From the NCBI RefSeq assembly GCF_000496835.1, contig NZ_KI543236.1, positions 1,716,773 through 1,780,772 of the forward strand: 64,000 bases of DNA, written 5' to 3'. This DNA is from Thalassobacillus devorans MSP14 (GTDB taxonomy: Bacteria > Bacillota > Bacilli > Bacillales > Halobacillaceae). The translations under genes were made by a program, and so were the position numbers. The notes beneath the pieces were generated by a model. The model ran no database searches, was not told the DNA's origin, and saw only the letters and a program-made list of their open reading frames with translations. Below, piece by piece: positions 45,186 through 56,583 of this stretch (within the stretch, counting starts at the first letter, position 1; each line of letters begins with the position of its first letter).

Positions 45186-46124
45186 TTATTGTAATATATT
45201 CAGTACATTTTTAACAGAGTCAGCAGATTTATCTAATTGAGCCTTTTCTTCCTCTGTCAAATCAAGTTCGATAATTTCTTCGATACCATTTCCACCAAGG
45301 ATAGTTGGGACACCAAGGTAAATCCCCTTGTAGCCATACTCACCTTCTAAATAAGCAATGGAAGGGATAACTCGACGTTGATCTTTCAGAATAGCTTCAG
45401 CCATTTGTACTAAGGATGCTGCTGGCGCATAATAAGCACTTCCGTTGCCTAGCAGATTAACGATTTCACCGCCACCTTTTCGTGTACGTTCTACGATTGC
45501 ATCCAGGCGATCTTTTGAGATCAATTTCTCTAGTGGAATACCACCTGCAAAAGAGTAACGGATCAATGGAACCATATCATCGCCGTGGCCGCCCAACACA
45601 AAACCGGTAATGTCTTTGACAGACAAATTCAATTCCTGCGCAACAAAAGTACGGAATCGTGCTGTGTCAAGCACCCCTGACTGACCGATGACACGGTTTT
45701 TCGGGAACCCGGCTTCCTGGAAGACAGAGTAAGTCATTGCATCTACCGGATTCGTGAGCACGATAATAAGGCAGTCTGGTGAGTACTTGACAATTTCTTT
45801 AGTCACACTCTTCATGATTTTAGAGTTGGTATTTACAAGATCTTCACGGCTCATACCAGGTTTACGCGCAATCCCGGCAGTAATGATGACTAAATCAGAT
45901 TCTTTCGTATCTTCGTAGTTGGATGTACCGATAATTTTCGAGTCAAAACCCTGAACCGGACTGGCTTCAAGCATGTCCAGCGCTTTTCCTTTTGTCGGAT
46001 CTTCCATGTCAGGAATATCGACCAATACTACATCCCCCAGTTCCTTTTGACCTAACATTAGTGCTGTTGTAGCTCCTGTAAAACCACCGCCGATAACTGA
46101 GATCTTTTTACGCTTGATTCCCAT
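45186..46124 (-). CDS. mdh: Malate dehydrogenase
   Basis: NAD-dependent oxidation of malate to oxaloacetate, TCA cycle. The 312-residue protein is of the LDH-like MDH type: Rossmann start [14 protein letters not shown], the mobile-loop arginine pair in [12 protein letters not shown], the NPVD motif, and catalytic His in [10 protein letters not shown]. It starts 25 bp after icd and closes the citZ-icd-mdh cluster. Confidence 0.97.
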   Translation of the reverse strand: MGIKRKKISVIGGGFTGATTALMLGQKELGDVVLVDIPDMEDPTKGKALDMLEASPVQGFDSKIIGTSNYEDTKESDLVIITAGIARKPGMSREDLVNTNSKIMKSVTKEIVKYSPDCLIIVLTNPVDAMTYSVFQEAGFPKNRVIGQSGVLDTARFRTFVAQELNLSVKDITGFVLGGHGDDMVPLIRYSFAGGIPLEKLISKDRLDAIVERTRKGGGEIVNLLGNGSAYYAPAASLVQMAEAILKDQRRVIPSIAYLEGEYGYKGIYLGVPTILGGNGIEEIIELDLTEEEKAQLDKSADSVKNVLNILQ

Positions 46125-46149
46125 AAAAATCCCCTTCCCTATCGCTTGA

Positions 46150-47427
46150 TTAGTCCATATTTTTGATTAGTGCATCGCCGAATTCAGACGTCTTAACTTC
46201 TGTAGCACCTTCCATCATGCGTGCGAAGTCATAGGTTACTGTTTTATTACCGATAGTTTTATCCATGGATTTGGTAATCAAGTTAGCTGCTTCTCTCCAC
46301 TCCAGATGTTCCAGCATCAGTACACCAGAAAGAATGACGGATGATGGATTAACCTTATCCTGGCCAGCATATTTTGGAGCAGTACCATGTGTTGCTTCAA
46401 AGATAGCATGTCCAGTTTCCTGGTTGATGTTCGCCCCGGGAGCAATGCCGATTCCACCTACTTGTGCTGCAAGTGCATCTGAGATATAGTCTCCGTTCAA
46501 GTTCATTGTAGCTACAACATCAAATTCTTTCGGACGAGTCAGAATTTGCTGAAGGAAGATATCAGCAATCGCATCTTTAACGATAATCTTACCTGCTTGT
46601 TCTGCTTCGTCTTGTGCTTTGTTAGCAGCATCTTTACCATCTTTTTCCACAATTTCATCATATTGGCGCCACGTGAATACTTTATCTCCGAATTCTTCTT
46701 CCGCAACTTCATATCCCCATGCTTTGAAGGCACCTTCTGTGAATTTCATGATATTTCCTTTGTGTACCAGGGTTACGTTTTTACGTCCTTCGTTCAAAGC
46801 ATACTCAATAGCTGCACGGACGATACGTTTTGTACCTTCTTCTGAAACAGGCTTGACACCGATACCAGATGTCTCAGGGAAACGAATGTTATTTACACCC
46901 ATTTCATTTTGAAGAAAGTCGATGACCTTTTTCACTTCAGGTGTTCCTTTTTGCCATTCGATACCTGCATAGATATCCTCTGTGTTTTCACGGAAAATGA
47001 CCATGTCTGTATCTTCAGGGTGCTTAACCGGGGACGGAACACCTGTGAACCAGCGTACCGGGCGGAGGCATGTGAACAAGTCCAGTTCCTGACGAAGCGC
47101 AACGTTCAATGAGCGGATACCGCCACCGATTGGTGTTGTCAAAGGACCTTTGATTGCAATTTTATAATCCCGGATTGTATCTAACGTTTCAGAAGGAAGC
47201 CATTCACCAGTCTTATCATAAGCCTTTTGACCAGCTAGAACTTCTTTCCACTCGATACTCTTTTCTCCGTTATATGCTTTATCCACTGCTGCTTCGATTA
47301 CACGGCTCGCAGCTGCCCAGATATCAGGGCCAATACCGTCACCCTCAATGAATGGGATTACCGGACGGTCAGGTACGTTTAGTACTCCATTTTCTACTGT
47401 AATTTTTTCAGCTTGTGCCAATCTCAT
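46150..47427 (-). CDS. icd: NADP-dependent isocitrate dehydrogenase
   Basis: Oxidative decarboxylation of isocitrate to 2-oxoglutarate. The 425-residue protein has the substrate-binding [18 protein letters not shown] with the conserved serine and arginines, and the metal site in the [16 protein letters not shown] region. The C-terminal cofactor-binding loop [11 protein letters not shown] is the NADP type. Lies between citZ and mdh. Called citC in older B. subtilis literature. Confidence 0.97.
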   Translation of the reverse strand: MRLAQAEKITVENGVLNVPDRPVIPFIEGDGIGPDIWAAASRVIEAAVDKAYNGEKSIEWKEVLAGQKAYDKTGEWLPSETLDTIRDYKIAIKGPLTTPIGGGIRSLNVALRQELDLFTCLRPVRWFTGVPSPVKHPEDTDMVIFRENTEDIYAGIEWQKGTPEVKKVIDFLQNEMGVNNIRFPETSGIGVKPVSEEGTKRIVRAAIEYALNEGRKNVTLVHKGNIMKFTEGAFKAWGYEVAEEEFGDKVFTWRQYDEIVEKDGKDAANKAQDEAEQAGKIIVKDAIADIFLQQILTRPKEFDVVATMNLNGDYISDALAAQVGGIGIAPGANINQETGHAIFEATHGTAPKYAGQDKVNPSSVILSGVLMLEHLEWREAANLITKSMDKTIGNKTVTYDFARMMEGATEVKTSEFGDALIKNMD

Positions 47428-47521
47428 TACCTCCTAATATGTTGTTGGTATGTGGATTACATAATTATCATACGATAAATAATAATTAATAAAAAGGACT
47501 AGCCATTAGAATCCACTTGTA

Positions 47522-47550
47522 AAGGGAGTCTTCCCTTAAGGGACTCCCTT
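47522..47550 (-). terminator. Terminator or attenuator after citZ
   Basis: Perfect 9-bp stem AAGGGAGTC/GACTCCCTT with an 11-nt loop. No strong T-run follows, so partial readthrough into icd-mdh is likely. Confidence 0.55.
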
Positions 47551-47576
47551 CCTGCAAAAAAATTATAACTTTCTGT

Positions 47577-48692
47577 TTATCGCTGGTCCAGTGATTTATA
47601 TGTTTGCCCCTTCGGACCTACATATTCCGCACGAGGACGGATCAGACGGTTATTGTCATATTGCTCAAGAATGTGGGCCAGCCATCCGGAAATACGGCTT
47701 ACTGCGAAGATTGGTGTGAAAAGGTCATGATCGACTCCCAGGCTGTGATAAACAGAAGCAGAATAGAAATCCACGTTGGCTGGTAAACCTTTTTCCTCTT
47801 TGATGTAATCTTCTATTTTAATAGACATCTCATAATATTTAGAGTGACCTGTCAATTTGGTCAATTCTTTGGACATTTCTTTCAGAAATTTAGCTCGTGG
47901 ATCGCCTTTTTTATAAACACGATGGCCCATACCCATGATTTTTTCTTTATTAGCTAATTTCTCTTTGATATAAGGAACAGCATTGTCCACTTCGCCGATT
48001 TCTGTAAGCATCTTCATTACGCGCTCGTTTGCTCCGCCGTGTAGAGGCCCTTTTAACGCTCCGATTGCAGCTGTAACGCCGGAATAAACATCAGATAATG
48101 TGGCTACACATACACGTGCTGTAAAAGTAGAGGCGTTTAACTCGTGATCAGCGTGAAGAACAAGCGCCTTATTGAATGCTTCTACTTCGATATCCTCCGG
48201 TTCTTTTCCATTAAGCATGTATAGGAAATTCGCCGCGAAGCTAAAGTCTTTTTTCGGACTGATTGGGTCTTGTCCTTTACGAAGACGCGCAAATGCCGTA
48301 ACGATGGTAGGAATTTTCGCCTGCAAACGAACAGCCTTCCGTTTGTTTGCACTTTCTTCCATTTCATCCGCCTCTGAATCATAAAGGCCAAGCATGGATA
48401 CGGCCGTACGAAGAGCTGCCATCGGATGGACAGTAGATAAATCATACGATTTAAGGTGATCAATAACTTCTGCAGGAAGTTCCATGTTAGAAGCAAGATC
48501 ATCTTTGAATGAATTCAGTTCTTGTTCATTAGGTAACTTTTGATTCCATAATAAATAAATAACTTCCTCGAAACTTGAATTTTCTGCTAAATCATCAATA
48601 TCATAGCCGACATATGTCAGTTGATCATCGATGATGGAACTGATAGTTGATTGTGTTGCAATAATACCTTCTAGACCTTTAGTTGCTGTCAT
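47577..48692 (-). CDS. citZ: Citrate synthase
   Basis: Condenses acetyl-CoA with oxaloacetate, the entry to the TCA cycle. 371 residues from MTATKGLEGI, matching the B. subtilis start; an ATG two codons earlier lies only 3 nt from AGGAG. Active-site histidines are in LKGPLHGGANE and in MGMGHRVYK, and the catalytic Asp is in VDFYSASVYHSLG. Preceded by a SigA promoter and a leader carrying a cre-like site, so carbon catabolite control is likely. Confidence 0.97.
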   Translation of the reverse strand: MTATKGLEGIIATQSTISSIIDDQLTYVGYDIDDLAENSSFEEVIYLLWNQKLPNEQELNSFKDDLASNMELPAEVIDHLKSYDLSTVHPMAALRTAVSMLGLYDSEADEMEESANKRKAVRLQAKIPTIVTAFARLRKGQDPISPKKDFSFAANFLYMLNGKEPEDIEVEAFNKALVLHADHELNASTFTARVCVATLSDVYSGVTAAIGALKGPLHGGANERVMKMLTEIGEVDNAVPYIKEKLANKEKIMGMGHRVYKKGDPRAKFLKEMSKELTKLTGHSKYYEMSIKIEDYIKEEKGLPANVDFYSASVYHSLGVDHDLFTPIFAVSRISGWLAHILEQYDNNRLIRPRAEYVGPKGQTYKSLDQR

Positions 48693-48712
48693 ACCCATTC
48701 TCTCCTTTATTT

Positions 48713-48728
48713 TTGATGACGCTTTCTA
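48713..48728 (-). promoter_or_regulatory. cre-like site in citZ leader
   Basis: TAGAAAGCGTCATCAA on the minus strand matches the CcpA consensus WTGNAANCGNWWNCAW except at two positions. It lies between promoter and start codon, where CcpA would act as a roadblock. A second GCGTTTTC-type core is at 48748-48756. Confidence 0.5.
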
Positions 48729-48800
48729 AATATACATTTATTCGAGAAAACGCTTTACCAACAAGCTATCCATGTGAATAGGAAATCATCCCCACTGCTA

Positions 48801-48829
48801 ATTATAAAACATTCTAAAAAATATGTGAA
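48801..48829 (-). promoter_or_regulatory. SigA promoter of citZ
   Basis: TTCACA (48824-48829), 17-bp spacer, TATAAT (48801-48806) on the minus strand. Leader of about 100 nt to citZ. Confidence 0.75.
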
Positions 48830-48839
48830 TTGAAACCGG

Positions 48840-49201
48840 TTAATTTGAATAGATTTTATCATTTTTATGAATTTTTCAGCCGAATTTTGGCGGAATTCAC
48901 CTGTTAATGAGGATGTGTATCTATGTATTGTTTTGAATTTTCATACAAATACAAGTAACCGGTCGCTTGCCCTTGGGGGTAAATGCAGGCACAGCTGCAA
49001 GCAAAGGACCTGTCATCATTGAAAAACTACCGCAAGACCTGGTAACGGTAATTAAAACGGGAGTGAGATGTGCTATTCACCTCTAATATATACTGGATAA
49101 AAAGACTCTTATTATATCCTATCATAATTAAGAATAAGAATGGTAATAGACAAGGTAAAAGCTTGATTTATAGTTCATCACTACAAGGAAGGATCGGACA
49201 T
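48840..49201. other. Intergenic region between citZ promoter and ytvI
   Basis: No confident gene or promoter. A plus-strand open stretch (about 48963-49086) can be translated with a protein-like composition (LPLGVNAGTAASKGP) but has no ribosome site or convincing start codon. It may be a gene remnant. Confidence 0.35.
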
Positions 49202-50314
49202 ATGGACATGATATTCCTCAATAAATTGATGCGCTTTTTAATCGTTTTGTCGGTTATATCGTTCACATTTACACTCGCCTATTATGTATTTCAATATGCT
49301 TATCCCTTTTTGATTGCTTTTAGTATCGCCTTCCTTATGAACCCGATTGTCAATTTTCTTCATCAGCGGCTACATTTGCCGAGAGGGCTGTCCGTGTTTA
49401 GTGTTATCCTGACAATTGCTGGTATATGCGTTGGATTGTTAATCTTATTAGTGGTGGAAATAGCAAACGGAACAGCCTACCTGGCCGCAGAAGTGCCTGA
49501 GCATTTCAAATCTCTTATAAACTATATCCAAGTATTCATCTCTTCTACTATCATTCCACTTTACCAACGACTGCTCTCTTTCATAAGCACCCTTGATCCT
49601 TCTCAACAAGATGCCATTATTGGTAATATCCAGGAACTTGGCGAAAAAATAGCCCACCAGGGAGCTGCCATACTTCAAGACCTGCTTCAACGCATACCAT
49701 TACTACTCAAAGAATTGCCAAATTATGTATCTGTTTTGACTTTCTCATTGTTAGGTACATTTTTTATCAGCAAAGACTGGCACAAATTCTCGGACAAACT
49801 ATCTAAGAGCTTACCAGCCAAAGTAGTCTCTTCATTCTCTGAAGTTCTACTGGGATTAAAGCAGGCTTTATTCGGCTTCATCAAAGCACAAGTAATCTTG
49901 ATTTCTATTACAGGTCTGACAGTTTTAATCGGTTTACTTTTTTTAAAAGTTGAACATGCTATCACCATTGCAATTCTGACTGGTGTTGTCGATTTAATGC
50001 CATACCTTGGGACCGGATTGGTATTCATTCCATGGATCATTTATATGTTTGTAGCCGGCAACCACTTCTTGACGATCAGTCTTTCTCTTCTTTACATGCT
50101 GGTAATCATTCAACGCCAGATGATTGAACCGAAAATCCTTTCCACAACTATCGGTTTGGATCCTCTGTTAACACTGATTGCATTGTTCGTGGGTTTTCAA
50201 CTGTTCGGACTATCCGGGTTGATTATCGGTCCCGTCACACTCGTTATTCTTTATACGCTCAATCAGGCAGGTGTTTTCCTGGAAATTTGGCGATACATTA
50301 CTGAGCCTAAATAA
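49202..50314 (+). CDS. ytvI: Sporulation integral membrane protein YtvI (AI-2E transporter family)
   Basis: 370-residue polytopic membrane protein of the AI-2E exporter/PerM superfamily, about eight spans: pairs near residues 12-55, one near 65-90, and a cluster from 200 to the C-terminus. The family signatures FKAQVILISITGLTVLIG and DLMPYLGTGLVFIPW are present. The ATG at 49202 follows AGGAAGGA; 44 additional upstream codons lie in AT-rich spacer. Length agrees with B. subtilis YtvI. The substrate is unknown. Confidence 0.9.
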   Translation: MDMIFLNKLMRFLIVLSVISFTFTLAYYVFQYAYPFLIAFSIAFLMNPIVNFLHQRLHLPRGLSVFSVILTIAGICVGLLILLVVEIANGTAYLAAEVPEHFKSLINYIQVFISSTIIPLYQRLLSFISTLDPSQQDAIIGNIQELGEKIAHQGAAILQDLLQRIPLLLKELPNYVSVLTFSLLGTFFISKDWHKFSDKLSKSLPAKVVSSFSEVLLGLKQALFGFIKAQVILISITGLTVLIGLLFLKVEHAITIAILTGVVDLMPYLGTGLVFIPWIIYMFVAGNHFLTISLSLLYMLVIIQRQMIEPKILSTTIGLDPLLTLIALFVGFQLFGLSGLIIGPVTLVILYTLNQAGVFLEIWRYITEPK

Positions 50315-50341
50315 ACCCCTGCTATTACCTGCAATTAAAAA

Positions 50342-50374
50342 ATCAAGCCAACTAGCTGTGCTAGTTGGCTTGAT
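50342..50374. terminator. Bidirectional terminator between ytvI and fxsA
   Basis: Perfect 15-bp stem ATCAAGCCAACTAGC/GCTAGTTGGCTTGAT with a 3-nt loop. A T-run (TTTTTT) follows on the minus strand. Confidence 0.92.
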
Positions 50375-50381
50375 ACAATAA

Positions 50382-50780
50382 TCATTTCGGATATATCGTA
50401 ATGGTTCCACGATCCATCATCCGTCTGATCAATTTGCGTATCAATCGTTTAATTGGAGCACGCGTCGGGGGTAGTAATAAAAGGAAACCGATTGCATCTG
50501 TGATAAATCCAGGTGTGAGCAATACAGCACCACCTACCAGTATGCAAGCCCCGTCAAGCAGTGCATCTTGAGGCACTCTCCCATTCGCCATAGATTGCCG
50601 GAAATTATAAATTGTTTCCAACCCTTGTTGTTTTGCAAGCCATGCCCCGAGGACGCCCGTCAGTATGATCAATAGTACTACCCATAACGGACCAATGATA
50701 TTGCCGGTCCATACGAGCAAACCGATTTCTAAAGCCGGAACTACTAATATGAATAATAACAACCAACGAAACATTGGCAT
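50382..50780 (-). CDS. fxsA: FxsA family cytoplasmic membrane protein
   Basis: 132-residue membrane protein with spans near residues 4-22, 27-45 and 78-100 and a basic C-terminal tail (RAPIKRLIRKLIRRMMDRG). The segment GAWLAKQQGLETIYNFRQSMANGRVP is diagnostic of FxsA, which in E. coli relieves phage T7 exclusion; its physiological role is unclear. Stands between pyk and ytvI. Confidence 0.88.
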   Translation of the reverse strand: MPMFRWLLLFILVVPALEIGLLVWTGNIIGPLWVVLLIILTGVLGAWLAKQQGLETIYNFRQSMANGRVPQDALLDGACILVGGAVLLTPGFITDAIGFLLLLPPTRAPIKRLIRKLIRRMMDRGTITIYPK

Positions 50781-50843
50781 GATCCTTTCTTGTTCAGTCT
50801 TTTTCTCTATTATACGACAAGCTCACAATAAACTAAAAAGAAA

Positions 50844-50878
50844 AGGATGACACTGCTCTGATTCTGCAATATCATCCT
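50844..50878 (-). terminator. Terminator after pyk
   Basis: Outer stem AGGATGA/TCATCCT with a long 21-nt loop and TTTTCTTTTT after it on the minus strand. Confidence 0.7.
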
Positions 50879-50887
50879 CTGAGTTAT

Positions 50888-52651
50888 TTAAAGTACACCA
50901 GCATGTCCGCTGTAAATATCACCACGTGAGCTATCAATGGTCAGGTCGTCTCCGTCCTTAATCAGAGCAAATGCTTCTTCCACTCCAACAATTACAGGTA
51001 TTCCCAGACTCAACCCAACTACAGCAGCATGTGAAGTCAAACCGCCTTCCTGGGTAATGAGCCCTCCGGCTTTTTCTATTGCTGGCATCATATCTTTATC
51101 TGTTCCATATGAGACCAGAATATCGCCTTCTTCTACTTTGTCCAATGCTTCCTGGGTGCTTTTGGCGATGACTGCCCTGCCGTAAGCAGAACTTTGACCA
51201 ATACCCTGACCTTTCGCTAACACGTCACCAATAACATGAACTTTCATCAGGTTAGTTGTACCACTTTCTCCGACTGGTACGCCAGCGGTAATGATGATAC
51301 GGTCTCCGCGCTTGACAACGCCGGATGCAATGCCGCGATCTATCGCTTCCCCTAACATATCATCGGTGGTAGCAGCCCTTTCACCCAGCACTCCATGTAC
51401 ACCCCATACCAGTGAAAGCAATCGTAGCACACGCTCATTGGAAGTGATAGCAACAATAGGAGCCTGCGGGCGATATTTCGATATCATCCGGGCCGTATGT
51501 CCACTTTCCGTTGGTGCTACAACCGCATTAACAGATAAGTTAATTGCTGTATGGGTAACGGATTGGCTGATAGCATCCGTAATTGTCAAATCGCTTGTTT
51601 TCGAACGTTCCTGGAGAATCGCTTTATAGTCAAGTCCTGTTTCTGTCTTCTTCGCAATGTTATTCATCGTTTGCACGGCTTCAACCGGATAATTACCTGC
51701 TGCAGTTTCGCCCGATAGCATAATTGCATCAGTACCATCGAATATAGCATTAGCTACATCAGATGCTTCTGCTCGTGTCGGACGAGGGTTACGTTCCATT
51801 GAGTCAAGCATTTGTGTGGCAGTAATGACGGGCTTGCCGACTTGATTACATTTTCGAATCAATTTTTTTTGCACCAATGGAACATCTTCTGCCGGAATCT
51901 CAACACCAAGATCTCCACGGGCAACCATCAGCCCATCACTGGCAGCAAGTATTTCGTCAATGTTATCTACCCCTTCCTGATTCTCGATTTTGGGAATGAT
52001 TTGAATATGGGTAGCATTGTGTTTTTCCAAGAGCTCTCTGATTTCCAGTACATCGGAAGCCCTGCGAACAAAAGAGGCAGCGATGAAATCAATATCCTGT
52101 TCAATGCCAAATTCAATATCTTTAGCGTCCTTTTTCGTAATCCCTGGAAGGTTGACACTTACATTAGGTACGTTGACACCTTTTTTCGTTTTCAACAAGC
52201 CGGAATTCAAGACAGTTGTTTTGATTTCATTATTTTCTTTATCAACTTCTTCCACTTGTAACTCAATCAGACCATCATCCAGCAGAATTTTAGACCCTTG
52301 ATGGACATCATCAATCAGACCAGGGTAGGTGACTGAAATACGTTCATTGGTACCTTCAACTTCCTCCATACTGACGTATAGGGTACCACCTTGTTCCAGT
52401 TTCACGCTGCCATCACGCATAACCCCTGTACGAATTTCAGGGCCTTTTGTATCCAGGAGGATCGCTATATTTTTATTGGCCTTACCGGCTGCCTCACGAA
52501 TATTTTTAATCCGTTGACCATGTTCTTCGAAATCCCCATGAGAAAAGTTAAGTCGTGCTACATTCATTCCAGCCTCAATCAACTTGGTCAACGTTTCTAC
52601 CTGTTCGGATGCTGGACCAATCGTCGAAACGATTTTTGTCTTTCTAATCAT
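50888..52651 (-). CDS. pyk: Pyruvate kinase
   Basis: Converts phosphoenolpyruvate and ADP to pyruvate and ATP, the last step of glycolysis. 587 residues from [14 protein letters not shown] (an upstream ATG lies before GAGGAGGA and is rejected). Active-site motif [17 protein letters not shown] and the [12 protein letters not shown] metal site are present. The C-terminus carries the extra PEP-utilising-enzyme-like domain of Bacillus pyruvate kinases ([17 protein letters not shown], about 505-587). 39 bp after pfkA, same operon. Confidence 0.97.
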   Translation of the reverse strand: MIRKTKIVSTIGPASEQVETLTKLIEAGMNVARLNFSHGDFEEHGQRIKNIREAAGKANKNIAILLDTKGPEIRTGVMRDGSVKLEQGGTLYVSMEEVEGTNERISVTYPGLIDDVHQGSKILLDDGLIELQVEEVDKENNEIKTTVLNSGLLKTKKGVNVPNVSVNLPGITKKDAKDIEFGIEQDIDFIAASFVRRASDVLEIRELLEKHNATHIQIIPKIENQEGVDNIDEILAASDGLMVARGDLGVEIPAEDVPLVQKKLIRKCNQVGKPVITATQMLDSMERNPRPTRAEASDVANAIFDGTDAIMLSGETAAGNYPVEAVQTMNNIAKKTETGLDYKAILQERSKTSDLTITDAISQSVTHTAINLSVNAVVAPTESGHTARMISKYRPQAPIVAITSNERVLRLLSLVWGVHGVLGERAATTDDMLGEAIDRGIASGVVKRGDRIIITAGVPVGESGTTNLMKVHVIGDVLAKGQGIGQSSAYGRAVIAKSTQEALDKVEEGDILVSYGTDKDMMPAIEKAGGLITQEGGLTSHAAVVGLSLGIPVIVGVEEAFALIKDGDDLTIDSSRGDIYSGHAGVL

Positions 52652-52690
52652 GATTTTCCTCCTCATTAAAATTCTCATTAGCTAATGATT

Positions 52691-53656
<966 letters not shown>

Positions 53657-53795
53657 TCACCTCTTTCATAGGTTCCATTGCTTCTTTTGTTCCCATCTCA
53701 AGATAAATCTAATCTTAACCAATAGCAACATCGTTTCTGTGACAATTTTATGTTTATGCAGCCTTCACAATTAAGCTTGACTGTTTGCGAAAAAG

Positions 53796-53824
53796 ATTAT
53801 ACGTGATGCACAAACGCTTGGCAA
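53796..53824 (-). promoter_or_regulatory. SigA promoter of pfkA-pyk
   Basis: TTGCCA (53819-53824), 17-bp spacer, TATAAT (53796-53801) on the minus strand. The leader to pfkA is about 140 nt and shows no recognised riboswitch. Confidence 0.82.
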
Positions 53825-53891
53825 ACAAGATGACACCTGGGTTGATAAAGGTCACTTTAATGAAAGCGCTACCCGCCCCTGAAGATACGAA

Positions 53892-53921
53892 AAGCCGCAC
53901 ATTTATACGAAAGTGCGACTT
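53892..53921 (-). terminator. Terminator after accA
   Basis: 9-bp stem AAGTCGCAC/GTGCGGCTT (one G-U pair) with a 12-nt loop, followed by TTCG on the minus strand. Confidence 0.75.
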
Positions 53922-53947
53922 TTCCTCTATTGAACAATCCCGTTCAA

Positions 53948-54910
53948 TTATAATGGAAGATCTGTATAATCTCCAATTTGTTTGTATTTTTTCCATCGGG
54001 CTTCTAATAATTCATCTTTGCCCAATTTTTTCAAACTTTCCAAAGATTTTTGGAGCACTTTATCAATATTAGCCGCTTGAGCTTCAATATCCCGATGTGC
54101 TCCTCCTCGTATTTCTGTAATGACGGTGTCGATAATTCCCAGCTTTTTCAAATCATAGGAAGTGATTTTCATCGTCTCTGCTGCATGTTGTGCCAGATTG
54201 GAATCTTTCCATAATAGCGCAGCAGCTCCTTCTGGAGAAATTACCGAATAAGTGGAGTTTTCAAGCATATGGATATGATCACCCACACCAAGCGCCAGGG
54301 CACCACCGCTTCCACCTTCCCCGATTACGATACAAACAACTGGAACTTCAAGACCGGCCATTTCCATCAAATTGCGAGCGATCGCCTCGCTCTGTCCTCT
54401 TTCTTCAGCCGCTTTCCCGGGATAGGCACCTTTCGTATCAATAAAGCATACAATCGGACGATTGAATTTATCCGCCTGCTTCATCATACGTAAAGCTTTG
54501 CGGTAACCTTCCGGGTGTGGCATACCGAAGTTCCGGCGAAGGTTTTCTTTTGTATCCTTTCCTCGCTGATGACCAACTATTGTTACAGGCATACCTTTAT
54601 ATTTAGCTATCCCGGCAACAATCGCTTCATCATCTCCATATAACCGGTCGCCATGCAGCTCGATGAAATCCGTAAACATTGCCTGGATGTAATCCAAAGT
54701 GGTCGGACGTTCAGGATGTCTTGCTAATTGAACACGGTTCCAGGGCGTCAATCGGTCGTAGACGTCCTCTTCCAGGTTTTCCAGCCGCTGCTCTAAAGTT
54801 TCGATTTCCTGGCTGAGATCCATTTCACTGTCCTCGGTGAGCCTTTTCAATTCTTCAATTTTACCTCGCAATTCGACCACCGGCTTTTCAAAATCCAACA
54901 CTTGTTTCAC
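53948..54910 (-). CDS. accA: Acetyl-CoA carboxylase carboxyltransferase subunit alpha
   Basis: With AccD transfers CO2 from carboxybiotin to acetyl-CoA, giving malonyl-CoA for fatty-acid synthesis. The 320-residue protein has an N-terminal coiled coil (about 10-50) and the crotonase-like carboxyltransferase core ([18 protein letters not shown], then [19 protein letters not shown]). It starts with GTG, whose TGA-overlap (GTGA) with the accD stop codon couples the two genes. Confidence 0.97.
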   Translation of the reverse strand: MKQVLDFEKPVVELRGKIEELKRLTEDSEMDLSQEIETLEQRLENLEEDVYDRLTPWNRVQLARHPERPTTLDYIQAMFTDFIELHGDRLYGDDEAIVAGIAKYKGMPVTIVGHQRGKDTKENLRRNFGMPHPEGYRKALRMMKQADKFNRPIVCFIDTKGAYPGKAAEERGQSEAIARNLMEMAGLEVPVVCIVIGEGGSGGALALGVGDHIHMLENSTYSVISPEGAAALLWKDSNLAQHAAETMKITSYDLKKLGIIDTVITEIRGGAHRDIEAQAANIDKVLQKSLESLKKLGKDELLEARWKKYKQIGDYTDLPL

Positions 54911-55767
54911 GAATTTTCACCTCCTGGTTTATGGATATTTAAAATAGTTGCTAACTTGTTTTTAAGGTCATGGCGGTGGATTACACCATCCAATTGACCG
55001 TGCTTCAATAAGAATTCTGCCGTCTGAAAATCATCTGGCAATTTTTCACGAATGGTCTGCTCAATAATTCTTCTGCCTGCAAAACCGATTAAGGCTCCAG
55101 GTTCTGCGAAGTTAAAATCACCAAGAGAAGCAAAACTGGCTGATACCCCTCCTGTAGTAGGGTGAGTCATTACTGATATCATCAACCCACCATCAGCATG
55201 GAGCCTTTGGATAGCAACAGATGTCTTGGTCATTTGCATTAAACTCAGGACACCTTCCTGCATTCTGGCTCCACCTGATGCTGTGAAAATAATAAAGGGA
55301 AGTTTTTCTTTACGCGCCTGTTCGATTGCATTAGCAATCTTTTCTCCAACTACCGAGCCCATACTGCCCATACGAAATCTGGCGTCCATGACCGCGATAG
55401 CTGTTTCATTATTTCCAATCATCCCTTTACCGGTTACAACCGCTTCATTCAACCCCGACTTTTGGCGATCCTTTTCAAGCTTGGCTTCGTATTCAGGAAA
55501 ACCTAAAGGGTTAGTGGACACCATATACTTGTCCCACTCTTCGAAGGAATCCTCCTCAACAAGACTTTTGATTCTTTCAAAAGCGTTTTGCTGATGATGG
55601 TAGCCGCAATGAGGGCAGACATTCAGGTTTCTTTCCAGTTCTTTTCTATAGTAAATCTTATGGCAGCCAGGACATTTCTGCATCACACCTTCAGGTACTT
55701 CCTGCTTGCCTTCCTGGCTTGGGATCGATGCATATTTGCGTTTTTTGTTAAATATATCTTTAAGCAA
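54907..55767 (-). CDS. accD: Acetyl-CoA carboxylase carboxyltransferase subunit beta
   Basis: Partner of AccA. The 286-residue protein has an N-terminal zinc ribbon ([13 protein letters not shown], then VCPHCGYHH, residues about 33-57) and the carboxyltransferase core with [12 protein letters not shown] and [18 protein letters not shown]. First of the accD-accA pair, 75 bp after the GntR-type regulator gene. No FapR-like operator is visible upstream. Confidence 0.97.
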   Translation of the reverse strand: MLKDIFNKKRKYASIPSQEGKQEVPEGVMQKCPGCHKIYYRKELERNLNVCPHCGYHHQQNAFERIKSLVEEDSFEEWDKYMVSTNPLGFPEYEAKLEKDRQKSGLNEAVVTGKGMIGNNETAIAVMDARFRMGSMGSVVGEKIANAIEQARKEKLPFIIFTASGGARMQEGVLSLMQMTKTSVAIQRLHADGGLMISVMTHPTTGGVSASFASLGDFNFAEPGALIGFAGRRIIEQTIREKLPDDFQTAEFLLKHGQLDGVIHRHDLKNKLATILNIHKPGGENS

Positions 55768-55842
55768 GGCTATTCCTCCTTTGGGACAAAGCTTCTATAT
55801 TCCAATGTAGCGGAAGATGCACAAAATTATTGTCGTTTCCAG

Positions 55843-56472
55843 TCAACTTTCTTTCGACAAATTAATTCCTTTTTCATACCAGCTCCGCAATTCATCTATA
55901 TTTTTCTTTTCCATACCTTCGATTACATCATGGTAAAAGGATGGCTGGAAGTCGAAGTCATGAACGGTATTGGCGAAACCGTCAATCAATTGCCACATCC
56001 TGTTTAATAACTCGTTACCGGATACCTCAAATAGATATTGAAAAAAAGCATGATGAAGCTTTGCCCCACTTTGCTGGTTATCGCTTAAAATTTTATGCAA
56101 AACTTCAATATGGGAAGATTCCACAGCTGTCATCACGTGGTGGATAACTTCTATTTCCAGCATCATTTTAGCAGCTGCTAACTCTTCTTTCGTTCGGGCC
56201 TCATGCAATATGAATGTCGATAGTAATTCTACCATATGATACGGTCGATAGGTACGCATAAAGGTACCTTCTCCTCGTCTGGTTTCAATCAATCCCAACA
56301 ACTCAAGCGCACGAAAAGCCTCCCTGATGGAAGAACGTCCCACATTCAAAAGCTCACTTAATTCGCGTTCCGAGGGAAGTTTGTCTCCCGGACCCAGCTG
56401 ATGTTGTTCTATATACATTTTTATTTGATGTAGTACTTCTTCATATACCTTTACTGTCTGAGTCCCGGACAC
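55843..56472 (-). CDS. GntR-family (FadR subfamily) transcriptional regulator
   Basis: 209-residue repressor-type protein. The N-terminal winged helix-turn-helix is LPSERELSELLNVGRSSIREAFRALELLGLIETRRGEGTF in outline (about residues 33-72). The C-terminal FCD-type all-helical domain (about 80-205) would bind an effector, probably a carboxylate, through histidine and aspartate residues. It sits between malic enzyme and accDA. A palindrome of the type bound by this subfamily lies at the malic enzyme promoter (57880-57892), a likely target. Confidence 0.85.
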   Translation of the reverse strand: MSGTQTVKVYEEVLHQIKMYIEQHQLGPGDKLPSERELSELLNVGRSSIREAFRALELLGLIETRRGEGTFMRTYRPYHMVELLSTFILHEARTKEELAAAKMMLEIEVIHHVMTAVESSHIEVLHKILSDNQQSGAKLHHAFFQYLFEVSGNELLNRMWQLIDGFANTVHDFDFQPSFYHDVIEGMEKKNIDELRSWYEKGINLSKES

Positions 56473-56583
56473 AGGAATGCCACTCCTTTACTCCAACACC
56501 TGATCGTTATTATTCCCAAAATTTAAAGAAACAGGTTTACTTATGTAAGCGGGAGAAAGAAAGGCATACTCTCTCCCATACCC

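Noticed and set aside
48963-49086. Protein-like plus-strand stretch upstream of ytvI
   Set aside because: No start codon with a ribosome site and no recognised family; the opposite strand is equally open. Kept only as a remark on the spacer.
51812-52261. 149-codon plus-strand open frame
   Set aside because: Antisense shadow of pyk; no start signal and aromatic-rich composition typical of reverse-complement reading.
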